A stretch of 13,632 nucleotides of DNA from an uncultured Eubacteriales bacterium (GCA_900547745.1 URHT01000038.1:1-13632), one strand, 5' to 3'. Counted from the first letter of the stretch, positions 1-6,926 are shown. Translations and numbers: made by a program. The notes: generated by a model not told the origin, from the letters alone.

Positions 1-137
1 TGATCCGCGGTGGCCGTGTCAAGGATCTCCCCGGCGTCCGTTACCACATCATCCGCGGTACTCTGGATACCCAGGGCGTCTCCGGCCGTATGCAGGCCCG
101 CTCCAAGTACGGCGCAAAGCGCCCCAAGAGCAAGTAA
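1..137 (+). CDS. rpsL: 30S ribosomal protein S12, C-terminal part
   Basis: Only the last 44 codons are present; the reading frame starts at base 3 and ends at TAA 135-137. The residues match the S12 C-terminus: the RVKDLPGVRYH stretch, then RGTLDTQGVSGR and the basic tail ARSKYGAKRPKSK. S12 lies at the decoding centre of the 30S subunit. The Lys-Asp of VKDLPG are, in the family, the classical streptomycin-site lysine and the aspartate that RimO methylthiolates; both are present. As in most bacteria it is followed by rpsG, fusA and tuf on the same strand, so this is the str operon. The 5' part lies outside the window. Confidence 0.97.
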   Translation, partial: IRGGRVKDLPGVRYHIIRGTLDTQGVSGRMQARSKYGAKRPKSK

Positions 138-154
138 ACCTGCAGCTCTGTGCT

Positions 155-183
155 TTGCCAAAAGGTTTCTCATTATTTATTAT
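155..183 (+). promoter_or_regulatory. Candidate sigma-A promoter inside the rpsL-rpsG spacer
   Basis: TTGCCA at 155-160 is followed after 17 bases by TATTAT at 178-183; a second overlapping -10, TATAAT, lies at 181-186 but would give a 20-base spacer. The 134-base rpsL-rpsG gap is long for a str operon, leaving room for an internal start serving rpsG-fusA-tuf. Motif-level evidence only. Confidence 0.45.
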
Positions 184-200
184 AATGTACCTCTTTGGCA
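156..200 (+). repeat. Inverted repeat bracketing the -10 region in the rpsL-rpsG spacer
   Basis: TGCCAAAAGG at 156-165 can pair with CCTCTTTGGCA at 190-200, giving 10 base pairs with one bulged base and a loop of 24 bases rich in A and T. The left arm overlaps the candidate -35 and the right arm lies just after the -10. It could be an RNA hairpin of the read-through str mRNA or a DNA operator; the sequence alone does not decide. Confidence 0.4.
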
Positions 201-207
201 GGCCGTA

Positions 208-230
208 CAACAGCCGGTCAGCGGTTGTTG
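208..230 (+). promoter_or_regulatory. Hairpin in the rpsG leader, possible S7 autoregulatory element
   Basis: CAACAGCCG at 208-216 pairs with CGGTTGTTG at 222-230, nine base pairs including one G-U, with a five-base loop GTCAG. It lies 27 bases upstream of the rpsG Shine-Dalgarno. In E. coli, S7 represses the str operon by binding the rpsL-rpsG intercistronic RNA; placing an equivalent here is an inference from position and foldability, not from a recognised binding motif. Confidence 0.35.
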
Positions 231-271
231 AGTACCTATGAAATCATATTTTTATGAAGGAGGGAAGCATA

Positions 272-742
272 GTGCCCAGAAGAGGTAATGTTCCCAAGAG
301 AGAGATCTTGCCCGATCCTATGTACAACTCCGTGCTGGTGACCAAGCTGGTCAACAGCATCATGTTGGACGGTAAAAAGGGCGTCGCTCAGAAGGTCGTT
401 TACGGCGCCTTTGATATCATCAAGGAGAAGACCGAGAAGGATCCTCTGGAAGTGTTCACCCAGGCTATGGAGAATATCATGCCCAGCCTGGAGGTCAAGG
501 CCCGCCGTGTCGGCGGCGCCACCTACCAAGTCCCCATGGAAGTCCGTCCCGCCCGTCGTCAGACCCTGGGTCTGCGCTGGCTGACGGCTTACTCCCGCGC
601 ACGCGGTGAGCGCACCATGGCCGAGCGCCTGGCAGGCGAGATCATGGATGCTGCCAACAACACCGGCAGCGCCGTGAAGAAGCGCGAGGATACCCACAAG
701 ATGGCCGAATCCAACAAGGCATTCGCCCACTTCCGTTGGTAA
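272..742 (+). CDS. rpsG: 30S ribosomal protein S7
   Basis: S7 nucleates assembly of the 30S head and contacts the E-site tRNA. I start it at GTG 272, not at the in-frame ATG 254: a strong Shine-Dalgarno AAGGAGGG at 257-264 sits 7 bases before the GTG and would be translated if ATG 254 were used. The GTG start gives 156 residues, the usual bacterial S7 length, and the standard N-terminus PRRGNVPKREILPDP. Other family landmarks are LDGKKGVAQ, the basic stretch MEVRPARRQTLGLRW and the C-terminal KKREDTHKMAESNKAF. It is followed 30 bases later by fusA, and arginine codons are mostly CGT and CGC, as expected for a highly expressed gene. Confidence 0.96.
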   Translation: MPRRGNVPKREILPDPMYNSVLVTKLVNSIMLDGKKGVAQKVVYGAFDIIKEKTEKDPLEVFTQAMENIMPSLEVKARRVGGATYQVPMEVRPARRQTLGLRWLTAYSRARGERTMAERLAGEIMDAANNTGSAVKKREDTHKMAESNKAFAHFRW

Positions 743-772
743 GCGCAACTACGATTTAAGAAGGAGAACGGT

Positions 773-2881
773 ATGCCGAGAAAGGTTACACTGGAAAATA
801 CGAGAAATATCGGCATCATGGCCCACATTGATGCAGGAAAGACCACCACGACAGAGCGCATTCTGTACTACACGGGTGTGAACTACAAGTTGGGCGAGAC
901 GCACGAGGGCACCGCGACCATGGACTGGATGGAGCAGGAGCAGGAGCGTGGTATCACCATCACCTCCGCCGCTACCACCTGCTACTGGAAGGGCTCCAAG
1001 GATCAGTTCCCCCAGACGCGCATCAACATCATCGACACCCCGGGCCACGTGGACTTTACTGTGGAGGTGGAACGTTCTCTGCGCGTGCTGGACGGTTCCG
1101 TCACCGTAATGTGCGCCAAGGGCGGCGTGGAGCCGCAGTCCGAGACGGTGTGGCGTCAGGCCGATCACTACCATGTCCCCCGGATGATCTACGTCAATAA
1201 GATGGATATCACCGGCGCGGATTTCTACCACGTGCTGGACATGGTGCATGACCGCCTGAAGGCCAACGCTGTCCCCATCCAGCTTCCCATCGGGAAGGAG
1301 GATACCTTCAAGGGTATCATCGACCTGGTGGAGATGGACGCCGATATCTACTACGATCAGCTGGGTAAGGATATGCGCGTCGAGCCGATCCCCGAGGATA
1401 TGGTCGACATCGCCAACGAGTACCGCGAGAAGCTGCTGGATGCCGTGTCCATGTTCGACGACGAGATCATGGAGCTGTATCTGGAGGGGAAGGAGATCCC
1501 CACCAGCAAGATCCGTACCGCTATCCGCAAGGCTACCTGCGCCGTGGAAATGGTGCCTGTGACCTGCGGCTCCAGCTATCGAAACAAGGGCGTGCAGAAG
1601 CTGCTGGACGCCATCGTGGACTACATGCCCGCACCTACCGACGTCCCTGCCATCAAGGGCGTCAACCCCAAGACAGACGAGGAAGAGGAGCGCAAGTCTT
1701 CTGATGATGAGCCCTTCTCCGCGCTGGCTTTCAAGATCATGACCGACCCCTATGTGGGCCGTCTGAGCTTCTTCCGCGTGTACTCCGGTACACTGACCAC
1801 GGGCTCCTCCGTCCTCAATGCCACCAAGGGCAAGCGCGAGCGTATGGGCCGCATCCTGCAGATGCACGCCAACCACCGCGAGGACATCGAGACCGTGTAC
1901 TCCGGCGACATCGCCGCCGTGGTGGGTCTGAAGAACACCACCACCGGCGACACGCTGTGCGATGAGAAGCACCCCATTGTTCTGGAGTCCATGGAGTTCC
2001 CCGAGCCTGTGATCCGCGTGGCCATCGAGCCCAAGACCAAGGCCGGTCAGGAGAAGATGGGCGTCGCCCTGGCCAAGCTGGCCGAGGAGGATCCCACCTT
2101 CCGCACCTACACGGACGAGGAGACGGGTCAGACCATCATCGCCGGTATGGGCGAGCTGCATCTGGAGATCATCGTGGATCGTCTGCTCCGCGAGTTCAAG
2201 GTGGAGGCCAACGTGGGCGCACCCCAGGTGGCCTACAAGGAGACCATCCGCAAGGCCGTGGATCAGGAGACGAAGTATGCCCGCCAGTCCGGCGGTAAGG
2301 GCCAGTACGGTCACGTCAAGATCCACGTCGAGCCCAACGAGTCCGGCAAGGGCTATGAGTTCGAGAACAAGGTGGTGGGCGGCGCTATCCCCAAGGAGTA
2401 TATCCCGGCCATCGACGCCGGTATCCAGGGCGCCATGCTGGCCGGTGTCGTGGCGGGTTATCCCGTCGTGGACGTGAAGGTCACGCTGTACGATGGCTCC
2501 TACCACGAGGTGGACTCCTCCGAGATGGCGTTCAAGATCGCCGGCTCCATGGCCTTCAAGGAGGCCATGCGCAAGGCCGATCCCACGCTGCTGGAGCCCA
2601 TCATGAAGGTCTGCGTCATTGTGCCCGATGAGTATATGGGTGACGTGATCGGCGACCTGAACGCACGGCGCGGCCAGATCCAGGGCTACGAGATGCGCTC
2701 CGGCGCCCAGCAGATCGACGCCTTCGTGCCGCTGGCAGAGATGTTCGGCTACGCCACTGACCTGCGCTCCCGTACACAGGGCCGCGGTCAGTACACCATG
2801 GAGCCCAGCCACTACATCGAACTGCCCAAGAGCCTGCAGGAAAAGCTCATCAGCAAGCGTACCGGACGGGAAAATTTCTAA
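773..2881 (+). CDS. fusA: Elongation factor G
   Basis: This is the translocation GTPase, which also splits post-termination ribosomes together with ribosome recycling factor; it is cytoplasmic and ribosome-bound. The 702-residue product has the full EF-G layout. G1 is AHIDAGKT (17-24), switch I contains RGITITSA (59-66), G3 is DTPGH (88-92) and G4 is NKMD (142-145). Domains II-V follow, with the domain IV signature GGKGQYGHV and the C-terminal MFGYATDLRSRTQGRG. A short acidic stretch (DEEEERKSSDDE) precedes domain II, which I regard as ordinary lineage variation. The Shine-Dalgarno AAGGAG at 761-766 lies 6 bases before the ATG. It is in the str operon between rpsG and tuf and looks like the canonical, housekeeping EF-G. 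Confidence 0.98.
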   Translation: MPRKVTLENTRNIGIMAHIDAGKTTTTERILYYTGVNYKLGETHEGTATMDWMEQEQERGITITSAATTCYWKGSKDQFPQTRINIIDTPGHVDFTVEVERSLRVLDGSVTVMCAKGGVEPQSETVWRQADHYHVPRMIYVNKMDITGADFYHVLDMVHDRLKANAVPIQLPIGKEDTFKGIIDLVEMDADIYYDQLGKDMRVEPIPEDMVDIANEYREKLLDAVSMFDDEIMELYLEGKEIPTSKIRTAIRKATCAVEMVPVTCGSSYRNKGVQKLLDAIVDYMPAPTDVPAIKGVNPKTDEEEERKSSDDEPFSALAFKIMTDPYVGRLSFFRVYSGTLTTGSSVLNATKGKRERMGRILQMHANHREDIETVYSGDIAAVVGLKNTTTGDTLCDEKHPIVLESMEFPEPVIRVAIEPKTKAGQEKMGVALAKLAEEDPTFRTYTDEETGQTIIAGMGELHLEIIVDRLLREFKVEANVGAPQVAYKETIRKAVDQETKYARQSGGKGQYGHVKIHVEPNESGKGYEFENKVVGGAIPKEYIPAIDAGIQGAMLAGVVAGYPVVDVKVTLYDGSYHEVDSSEMAFKIAGSMAFKEAMRKADPTLLEPIMKVCVIVPDEYMGDVIGDLNARRGQIQGYEMRSGAQQIDAFVPLAEMFGYATDLRSRTQGRGQYTMEPSHYIELPKSLQEKLISKRTGRENF

Positions 2882-2896
2882 AACCGTAATTTACGA

Positions 2897-2925
2897 TTGA
2901 TTTTCCCACGAAAATACTGTAAAAT
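2897..2925 (+). promoter_or_regulatory. Candidate sigma-A promoter for tuf
   Basis: TTGATT at 2897-2902 and TAAAAT at 2920-2925 are separated by exactly 17 bases in the 109-base fusA-tuf gap. No terminator is visible in the gap, so tuf would be transcribed both by read-through and from here. Extra tuf transcription would fit the large EF-Tu excess that cells need over EF-G. Confidence 0.55.
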
Positions 2926-2990
2926 GGCAGTGCTAGACTGTTACCGCTGCCCAACACATGATACAAAACTGTTAAGGAGGATCATTTCAA

Positions 2991-4193
2991 ATGGCTAAGC
3001 AGAAATTTGAAAGAACGAAACCCCATGTCAACATCGGCACCATCGGCCACATCGACCATGGTAAGACCACTCTGACCGCGGCTATCACCAAGTATCTGGC
3101 GATGCAGGGCGGCGCTGAGTACACCGATTACTCTTCCATCGATAAGGCTCCCGAGGAGCGCGAGCGTGGTATTACCATCAACACCGCTCACGTCGAGTAT
3201 GAGACTGCCAAACGTCACTATGCCCACGTCGACTGCCCGGGCCACGCCGACTATATCAAGAACATGATCACCGGTGCTGCCCAGATGGACGGCGCTATCC
3301 TGGTCATCGCCGCCTCTGACGGCCCCATGGCTCAGACTCGTGAGCACCTGCTGCTGGCCCGTCAGGTGAACGTGCCCTCCGTGCTGGTCTTCCTGAACAA
3401 GTGCGATCAGGTCGACGACGAGGAGCTGCTGGAGCTGGTGGAGATGGAAGTCCGCGAGCTGCTGGACTTCTACGGCTTCCCCGGCGACGAAACCCCCATC
3501 ATCCGCGGTTCCGCTCTGAACGCTCTGGTTTCCGAGTCCACCGATCCCAACGCTCCCGAGTATGCCTGCATCAAGGAGCTGATGGACGCTGTTGACACCT
3601 GGATCCCCACCCCCGACCGCAAGGAGGATATGCCCTTCCTGATGCCCGTCGAGGACGTGTTCACCATCTCCGGCCGTGGTACCGTTGCTACCGGCCGTGT
3701 GGAGCGTGGTAAGCTGAATCTGAACGAGAAGGTCGAGATCGTCGGTCTGTCCGATGAGAAGCGCGAGACCACCGTTACCGGTATCGAGATGTTCCACAAG
3801 CTGCTGGACTACGCTGAGGCCGGCGACAACATCGGCGCCCTGCTGCGCGGCGTTGCCAAGACCGAGATCGAGCGCGGTCAGGTTCTGTCCAAGCCCGGCT
3901 CCATCCATCCCCATACCAAGTTCACCGGCCAGGTGTACGTTCTGACCAAGGATGAGGGCGGCCGTCACACCCCCTTCTTCAACAACTATCGTCCCCAGTT
4001 CTACTTCCGTACCACCGACGTGACCGGCGTCATCACTCTGCCCGAGGGCGTTGAGATGTGCATGCCCGGCGATAACGTCGACATGAACGTGGAGCTGATT
4101 ACCCCCATCGCTATCGAGAACGGTCTGCGTTTCGCTATCCGTGAGGGTGGCCGTACCGTCGGTTCCGGCGTCGTTATCGGCATCGAGGAGTAA
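2991..4193 (+). CDS. tuf: Elongation factor Tu
   Basis: This GTPase delivers aminoacyl-tRNA to the ribosomal A site. The product has 400 residues, normal for the family. Motifs: G1 GHIDHGKT (19-26), switch I RGITINTAHVEY (59-70), G3 DCPGHADY (81-88) with the catalytic histidine H85, and G4 NKCD (136-139). Domain II carries VEDVFTISGRGTVATGRVERG; domain III carries RPQFYFRTTDVTG and the C-terminal FAIREGGRTVGSGVV. The Shine-Dalgarno TAAGGAGG at 2973-2980 lies 10 bases before the ATG. The gene ends the str operon and is followed by a strong terminator. The C-terminus (IGIEE) differs slightly from the common VAKVL/ASIIE endings, but no functional residue is missing. Confidence 0.98.
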   Translation: MAKQKFERTKPHVNIGTIGHIDHGKTTLTAAITKYLAMQGGAEYTDYSSIDKAPEERERGITINTAHVEYETAKRHYAHVDCPGHADYIKNMITGAAQMDGAILVIAASDGPMAQTREHLLLARQVNVPSVLVFLNKCDQVDDEELLELVEMEVRELLDFYGFPGDETPIIRGSALNALVSESTDPNAPEYACIKELMDAVDTWIPTPDRKEDMPFLMPVEDVFTISGRGTVATGRVERGKLNLNEKVEIVGLSDEKRETTVTGIEMFHKLLDYAEAGDNIGALLRGVAKTEIERGQVLSKPGSIHPHTKFTGQVYVLTKDEGGRHTPFFNNYRPQFYFRTTDVTGVITLPEGVEMCMPGDNVDMNVELITPIAIENGLRFAIREGGRTVGSGVVIGIEE

Positions 4194-4226
4194 TTTCCCA
4201 CCGGGGGTAACGGATCAGATGATCTA

Positions 4227-4262
4227 AAAAAGGGAGACACGCACAAGCGTGTCTCCCTTTTT
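4227..4262 (+). terminator. Bidirectional intrinsic terminator after tuf
   Basis: A perfect 16-bp stem, AAAAAGGGAGACACGC (4227-4242) against its exact complement (4247-4262), closes on the four-base loop ACAA. The stem ends in T5 on the plus strand and in a T run on the minus strand. It should stop the str operon and also transcripts arriving from the convergent lipoprotein gene. Confidence 0.93.
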
Positions 4263-4322
4263 ATGTGTCGGAGAGCGGCGTTTGGCGGAAGAATGCTCTC
4301 CTGCCGGGCGGTTGCCGCATGG

Positions 4323-4355
4323 GCAGGAGGGCCGCAGATCGTGCGGCCCTCCTGC
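4323..4355. repeat. GC-rich hairpin in the tuf/lipoprotein convergent gap
   Basis: GCAGGAGGGCCGCA (4322/4323-4336) pairs with TGCGGCCCTCCTGC (4342-4355), a 14-bp stem with the loop GATCG. Neither strand has a T run after it, so it is not an intrinsic terminator by itself. It lies in the 225-base gap between the tuf stop and the lipoprotein stop, where I see no gene. For minus-strand transcripts it would form a 3' hairpin upstream of the terminator at 4227-4262. Confidence 0.6.
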
Positions 4356-4418
4356 TGTGTGAGGAGCTTTCCTGCGGCGGCGAATGTGGGCGCGGGAGCG
4401 GCGCAGCTGCCTGCGCAG

Positions 4419-4892
4419 CTACTTCTCCGGGAAGGCCAGCACAGTCTGGAAGCCGTTCTCACCGGTGGCGATGATGTCGCCGCCTACCAGACGGTCGCCG
4501 CAGAGGAACAGGTTGGCCTGCACGCCGTCAGGCACCTCCGGGTAGTTGGTGACGGTGTAGGTGAAGCGGCGGACGGTCTGCCCGGCGCAGCCGCCGAAGG
4601 GCAGGCCCTGCTTCTCCTGCAGCTTCAGATAGTCGCCCCACTGGGACTTCAGATCCTCCGGCAGCTGGAGATCCAGCGTCTCCACCGGCTCCGGCGATAC
4701 CTGCCAGCCCAGACCTTCCAGGTAGGCCACGCGCTGGTCGTTGGTGGCAAGATCTACCTCTTCACAGGGGGTGCTGCTGCGGAAGCAGCCGGCCAGCAGC
4801 AGGGTCATGCCGGTGACGAGCACCAGCGCGGCGGCGGTCAGCAGGAGCCTGCGGCGTGTAAAGCGCATATGTATGATGTACAAGTTCATCAC
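4419..4892 (-). CDS. Small DUF4830-like lipoprotein
   Basis: The product is about 157 residues. It has a basic N-terminus (RFTRRR), a hydrophobic helix and a lipobox LLAGC with the modifiable cysteine at about residue 36, so it should be a lipid-anchored protein on the outer face of the membrane. The rest (QRVAYLEGLGWQVSPEPV, LPEDL, LQEKQG, RRFTYTVTNYPEVPDGVQAN, GDRLVGGDI) resembles my recollection of DUF4830, a Clostridia family of unknown function. The start is uncertain. GTG 4892 and ATG 4889 both overlap the only Shine-Dalgarno-like site (GAGAGG). A TTG at 4883 sits 8 bases after that site and would be best placed. ATG 4868 lacks a site. It converges with tuf and diverges from rsuA. No molecular function can be assigned. 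Confidence 0.8.
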   Translation of the reverse strand: MMNLYIIHMRFTRRRLLLTAAALVLVTGMTLLLAGCFRSSTPCEEVDLATNDQRVAYLEGLGWQVSPEPVETLDLQLPEDLKSQWGDYLKLQEKQGLPFGGCAGQTVRRFTYTVTNYPEVPDGVQANLFLCGDRLVGGDIIATGENGFQTVLAFPEK

Positions 4893-4909
4893 CTCTCACC
4901 AAATTTTAT

Positions 4910-4937
4910 TTGTATTTCGGCGGGGATATGATAAAAT
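4910..4937 (+). promoter_or_regulatory. Sigma-A promoter with extended -10 for rsuA
   Basis: TTGTAT at 4910-4915 is followed after 16 bases by TAAAAT at 4932-4937. It is preceded by TG one base upstream (TGaTAAAAT), the extended -10 form. The start would fall near 4944, leaving a leader of about 20 bases that is mostly the Shine-Dalgarno. Confidence 0.65.
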
Positions 4938-4966
4938 CAGGAAAATGACAGAGAGGGGGCGGCGGT

Positions 4967-5680
4967 ATGGAGCGGCTGGACAAGGTACTGGCCGGTACGG
5001 GCCGGTGGTCGCGGCGGGAGGTAAAGCTGCTGGTGCGGCAGGGACAGGTACAGGTCAACGGCGCGGCGGCGTCCTCCGCCGAGGAGAAGGTGGAGCCGGG
5101 GACGGCGGTCATCCTTGTGGGCGGAGAGCCGGTGCGGCTGCAGAAATTCACCTATGTGATGCTGCACAAGCCGGCGGGGGTGCTGTCCGCCACCGAGGAT
5201 CGGCGGCAGGCGACGGTGCTGGAGCTGCTGCCGCAGGAGCTGCGGCGGCGGGGACTGTCGCCGGTGGGGCGGCTGGACAAGGACACGGAGGGGCTGATGC
5301 TCCTGACGGACGACGGGGAGCTGGCCCACCGGCTGCTGAGCCCGAAATACCATGTGGACAAGCGGTACTACGCCCGTGTGGACGGGCCGCTGGGCCCGGC
5401 GGACGCGGCGGCCTTCGCGGCGGGCCTGACGCTGGAGGACGGGCTGGTGTGTCTGCCGGCGGGGCTGGAGCCGCTGGGGCCTGGGGAGTGCATCGTGACC
5501 CTGCGGGAGGGGAAGTTCCACCAGGTGAAGCGGATGCTGGCGGCCCGGGGTGCGCCGGTGCTGTACCTGAAGCGGCTGTCTATGGGGCCGCTGGCGCTGG
5601 ACGGGACGCTGGCGCCCGGCGCGTTCCGGGAACTGACAGCGGAGGAGACGGCGGCGCTGCGGGCTGCGGCGAGATTGTGA
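4967..5680 (+). CDS. rsuA: 16S rRNA pseudouridine synthase, RsuA family
   Basis: By family, RsuA converts U516 of 16S rRNA (E. coli numbering) to pseudouridine during 30S assembly. The 237-residue product has an N-terminal S4 RNA-binding domain (about 1-60, RLDKVLAGTGRWSRREVKLLVRQG split around the helix). The catalytic domain follows, with motif II GRLDKDTEGL; the catalytic aspartate is D104. Two features favour RsuA over RluB/E/F, though the subfamily is not certain: LLSPKYHVDKRYYA after motif II and EGKFHQVKRMLAARG. The ATG has GAGAGGGG 8 bases upstream. The gene is about 77% G+C in a line I counted (46 of 60 bases at 5221-5280) and uses CGG for arginine, unlike the str operon, suggesting modest expression. 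It appears monocistronic. Confidence 0.92.
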   Translation: MERLDKVLAGTGRWSRREVKLLVRQGQVQVNGAAASSAEEKVEPGTAVILVGGEPVRLQKFTYVMLHKPAGVLSATEDRRQATVLELLPQELRRRGLSPVGRLDKDTEGLMLLTDDGELAHRLLSPKYHVDKRYYARVDGPLGPADAAAFAAGLTLEDGLVCLPAGLEPLGPGECIVTLREGKFHQVKRMLAARGAPVLYLKRLSMGPLALDGTLAPGAFRELTAEETAALRAAARL

Positions 5681-5694
5681 TTATTTCGACAGAA

Positions 5695-5723
5695 CCACAA
5701 AAAACACGACATATTTTTTGTGG
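5695..5723. repeat. AT-rich inverted repeat after rsuA
   Basis: CCACAAAAAA (5695-5704) and TTTTTTGTGG (5714-5723) are exact complements with a nine-base spacer. It lies between the rsuA stop and the regulator promoter. It has no trailing T run in either direction, so a standard terminator is unlikely. It may be an operator half-site pair or a weak 3' hairpin of rsuA. The A and T tracts at 5699-5738 would also suit an UP element for the promoter at 5741. Confidence 0.5.
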
Positions 5724-5740
5724 AAAACGAGAAAAAATAC

Positions 5741-5769
5741 TTGCAAAATCGTCATAGTGACGATATAAT
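5741..5769 (+). promoter_or_regulatory. Near-consensus sigma-A promoter of the CdaR/PucR-type regulator
   Basis: TTGCAA at 5741-5746 and a perfect TATAAT at 5764-5769 have the optimal 17-base spacing. It is one of the strongest-looking promoters in the window, serving a regulator gene 63 bases downstream. Its spacer is a palindrome (separate entry), which suggests that the promoter is held down by a DNA-binding protein. Confidence 0.85.
5748..5764. promoter_or_regulatory. Palindromic putative operator inside the promoter spacer
   Basis: ATCGTCA (5748-5754), spacer TAG, TGACGAT (5758-5764): a perfect 7-3-7 inverted repeat. It fills the gap between the -35 and -10 boxes and its last base is the first T of the -10. 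A protein bound here would block RNA polymerase. The encoded downstream regulator is the natural candidate (autoregulation), but its binding site is unknown. Confidence 0.6.
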
Positions 5770-5831
5770 AGGAGCATCGGCTTGGCAGATTGCACAAAAT
5801 ACCTACGCGAGGTTCGCAGGAGGAAGTCGTT

Positions 5832-6926
5832 ATGTCGGGAAGAATTTTTCAGAATGTGGTACTGCAATTCAAGGAGACGACGGATCGCACCATCGGTGTC
5901 ATCGACGCGGACGGGACGGTGATCGCCTGCAGCGAACTGACGGGGATCGGCAAGAAGTGGACGAAGTATGTGGAGCCTATCGCCGCGGCGGAGGGCGCCT
6001 GCATCACGCTGGAGGGCCGGACGTTCAAGGCACTGCCCAGCTGGAGCACCCACTTTGACTACGCGGTATTTGCCAGCGGCGACGACAGCATGAGCCGCAC
6101 GGTGTGCGCCATGGCTGCGGTGTCCCTCAACGCCGCCAAAAGCTACTACGAGGAGAAGCACGACAAGGGCTCCTTCATCAAAAATATCATTTCGGACAAC
6201 ATCCTGATCAGCGATATCTACATGCGCGCCAAGGAGCTGCATGTGGCGGCGGAGACGGCCCGGGGCGTGTTCGTCATCCGGCCTGTGGACGACCGGCTGG
6301 AGACAGTACCCGTGGATGTGATACAGGGGCTGTTCCCCGACCGGCAGAACGACTTCGTCATCAGTGTGGGCGAGCAGGACGTGGCGCTGATCCACCAGAT
6401 GGACGAAAACGCCGGCGCCAAGGATCTGGAGGCGGTGGCCCAGCGCATCGAGGAGGCCCTGCGGGTGGACGGCGAAAGCTGCGTGTTCGTGGGCATCGGC
6501 ACGCTGGCCCTGCACCTGCGGGATCTGGCCAAGAGCTACAAGGAGGCACAGATCGCCATTGAGGTGGGCAAGGTCTTTGACACCGAGCGCTACGTCATCA
6601 ACTATGAGAATCTGGGTATCGGCCGGCTGATCTACCAGCTGCCCACTACCCTGTGCGAGATGTTTCTGCAGGAGGTCTTTAAGAAGAACCCCATTGACGC
6701 GCTGGATCAGGAGACGCTGTTCACCATCTACAAGTTCTTTGAGAACAACCTGAACGTGTCGGAGACGGCGCGGAAGCTGTTCGTCCACCGGAACACGCTG
6801 GTATACCGGCTGGAGAAGATCAAGAAGCTGACGGGTCTTGACCTGCGGGAGTTCGACGACGCCATCACCTTCAAGGTGGCGCTGATGGTCAAGAAGTACC
6901 TGACCAGCCGCGGCATCGACACATAA
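5832..6926 (+). CDS. CdaR/PucR-type transcriptional regulator
   Basis: The start is ATG 5832, with AGGAGGA at 5818-5824 seven bases upstream; the in-frame ATG 5790 has no such site. The product is 364 residues. The C-terminus (about 295-357: IYKFFENNLNVSETARKLFV, then HRNTLVYRLEKIKKLTGLDL) is the PucR-type helix-turn-helix (HTH_30). The middle (about 140-260) looks like the degenerate GGDEF-like module usual in CdaR regulators. The N-terminal ~110 residues (IGVIDADGTVIACSELTGIG) look like a small ligand-sensing domain that I cannot name. CdaR itself senses sugar diacids; I do not transfer that ligand here, because no catabolic genes adjoin it. It is monocistronic, between its own promoter and terminator. 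Targets are unknown; autoregulation is suggested by the palindrome in its promoter. Confidence 0.88.
   Translation: MSGRIFQNVVLQFKETTDRTIGVIDADGTVIACSELTGIGKKWTKYVEPIAAAEGACITLEGRTFKALPSWSTHFDYAVFASGDDSMSRTVCAMAAVSLNAAKSYYEEKHDKGSFIKNIISDNILISDIYMRAKELHVAAETARGVFVIRPVDDRLETVPVDVIQGLFPDRQNDFVISVGEQDVALIHQMDENAGAKDLEAVAQRIEEALRVDGESCVFVGIGTLALHLRDLAKSYKEAQIAIEVGKVFDTERYVINYENLGIGRLIYQLPTTLCEMFLQEVFKKNPIDALDQETLFTIYKFFENNLNVSETARKLFVHRNTLVYRLEKIKKLTGLDLREFDDAITFKVALMVKKYLTSRGIDT

Noticed and set aside
254..271. ATG 254 as the rpsG start
   Set aside because: It would place the strong Shine-Dalgarno inside the coding region and add six residues to a protein that is 156 residues long across bacteria.
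749..2812. A 687-codon minus-strand open frame opposite fusA
   Set aside because: It is the Leu/His/Gly/Val-rich shadow of a GC-rich, strongly conserved gene, with no family match or ribosome binding site.
4903..4932. A minus-strand promoter for the lipoprotein overlapping the rsuA promoter (TAAAAT at 4908-4903)
   Set aside because: The -35 candidates at 16-18 bases are poor (TCATAT, ATCATA), and the transcript would start almost at the gene. The true promoter of the lipoprotein remains unidentified.
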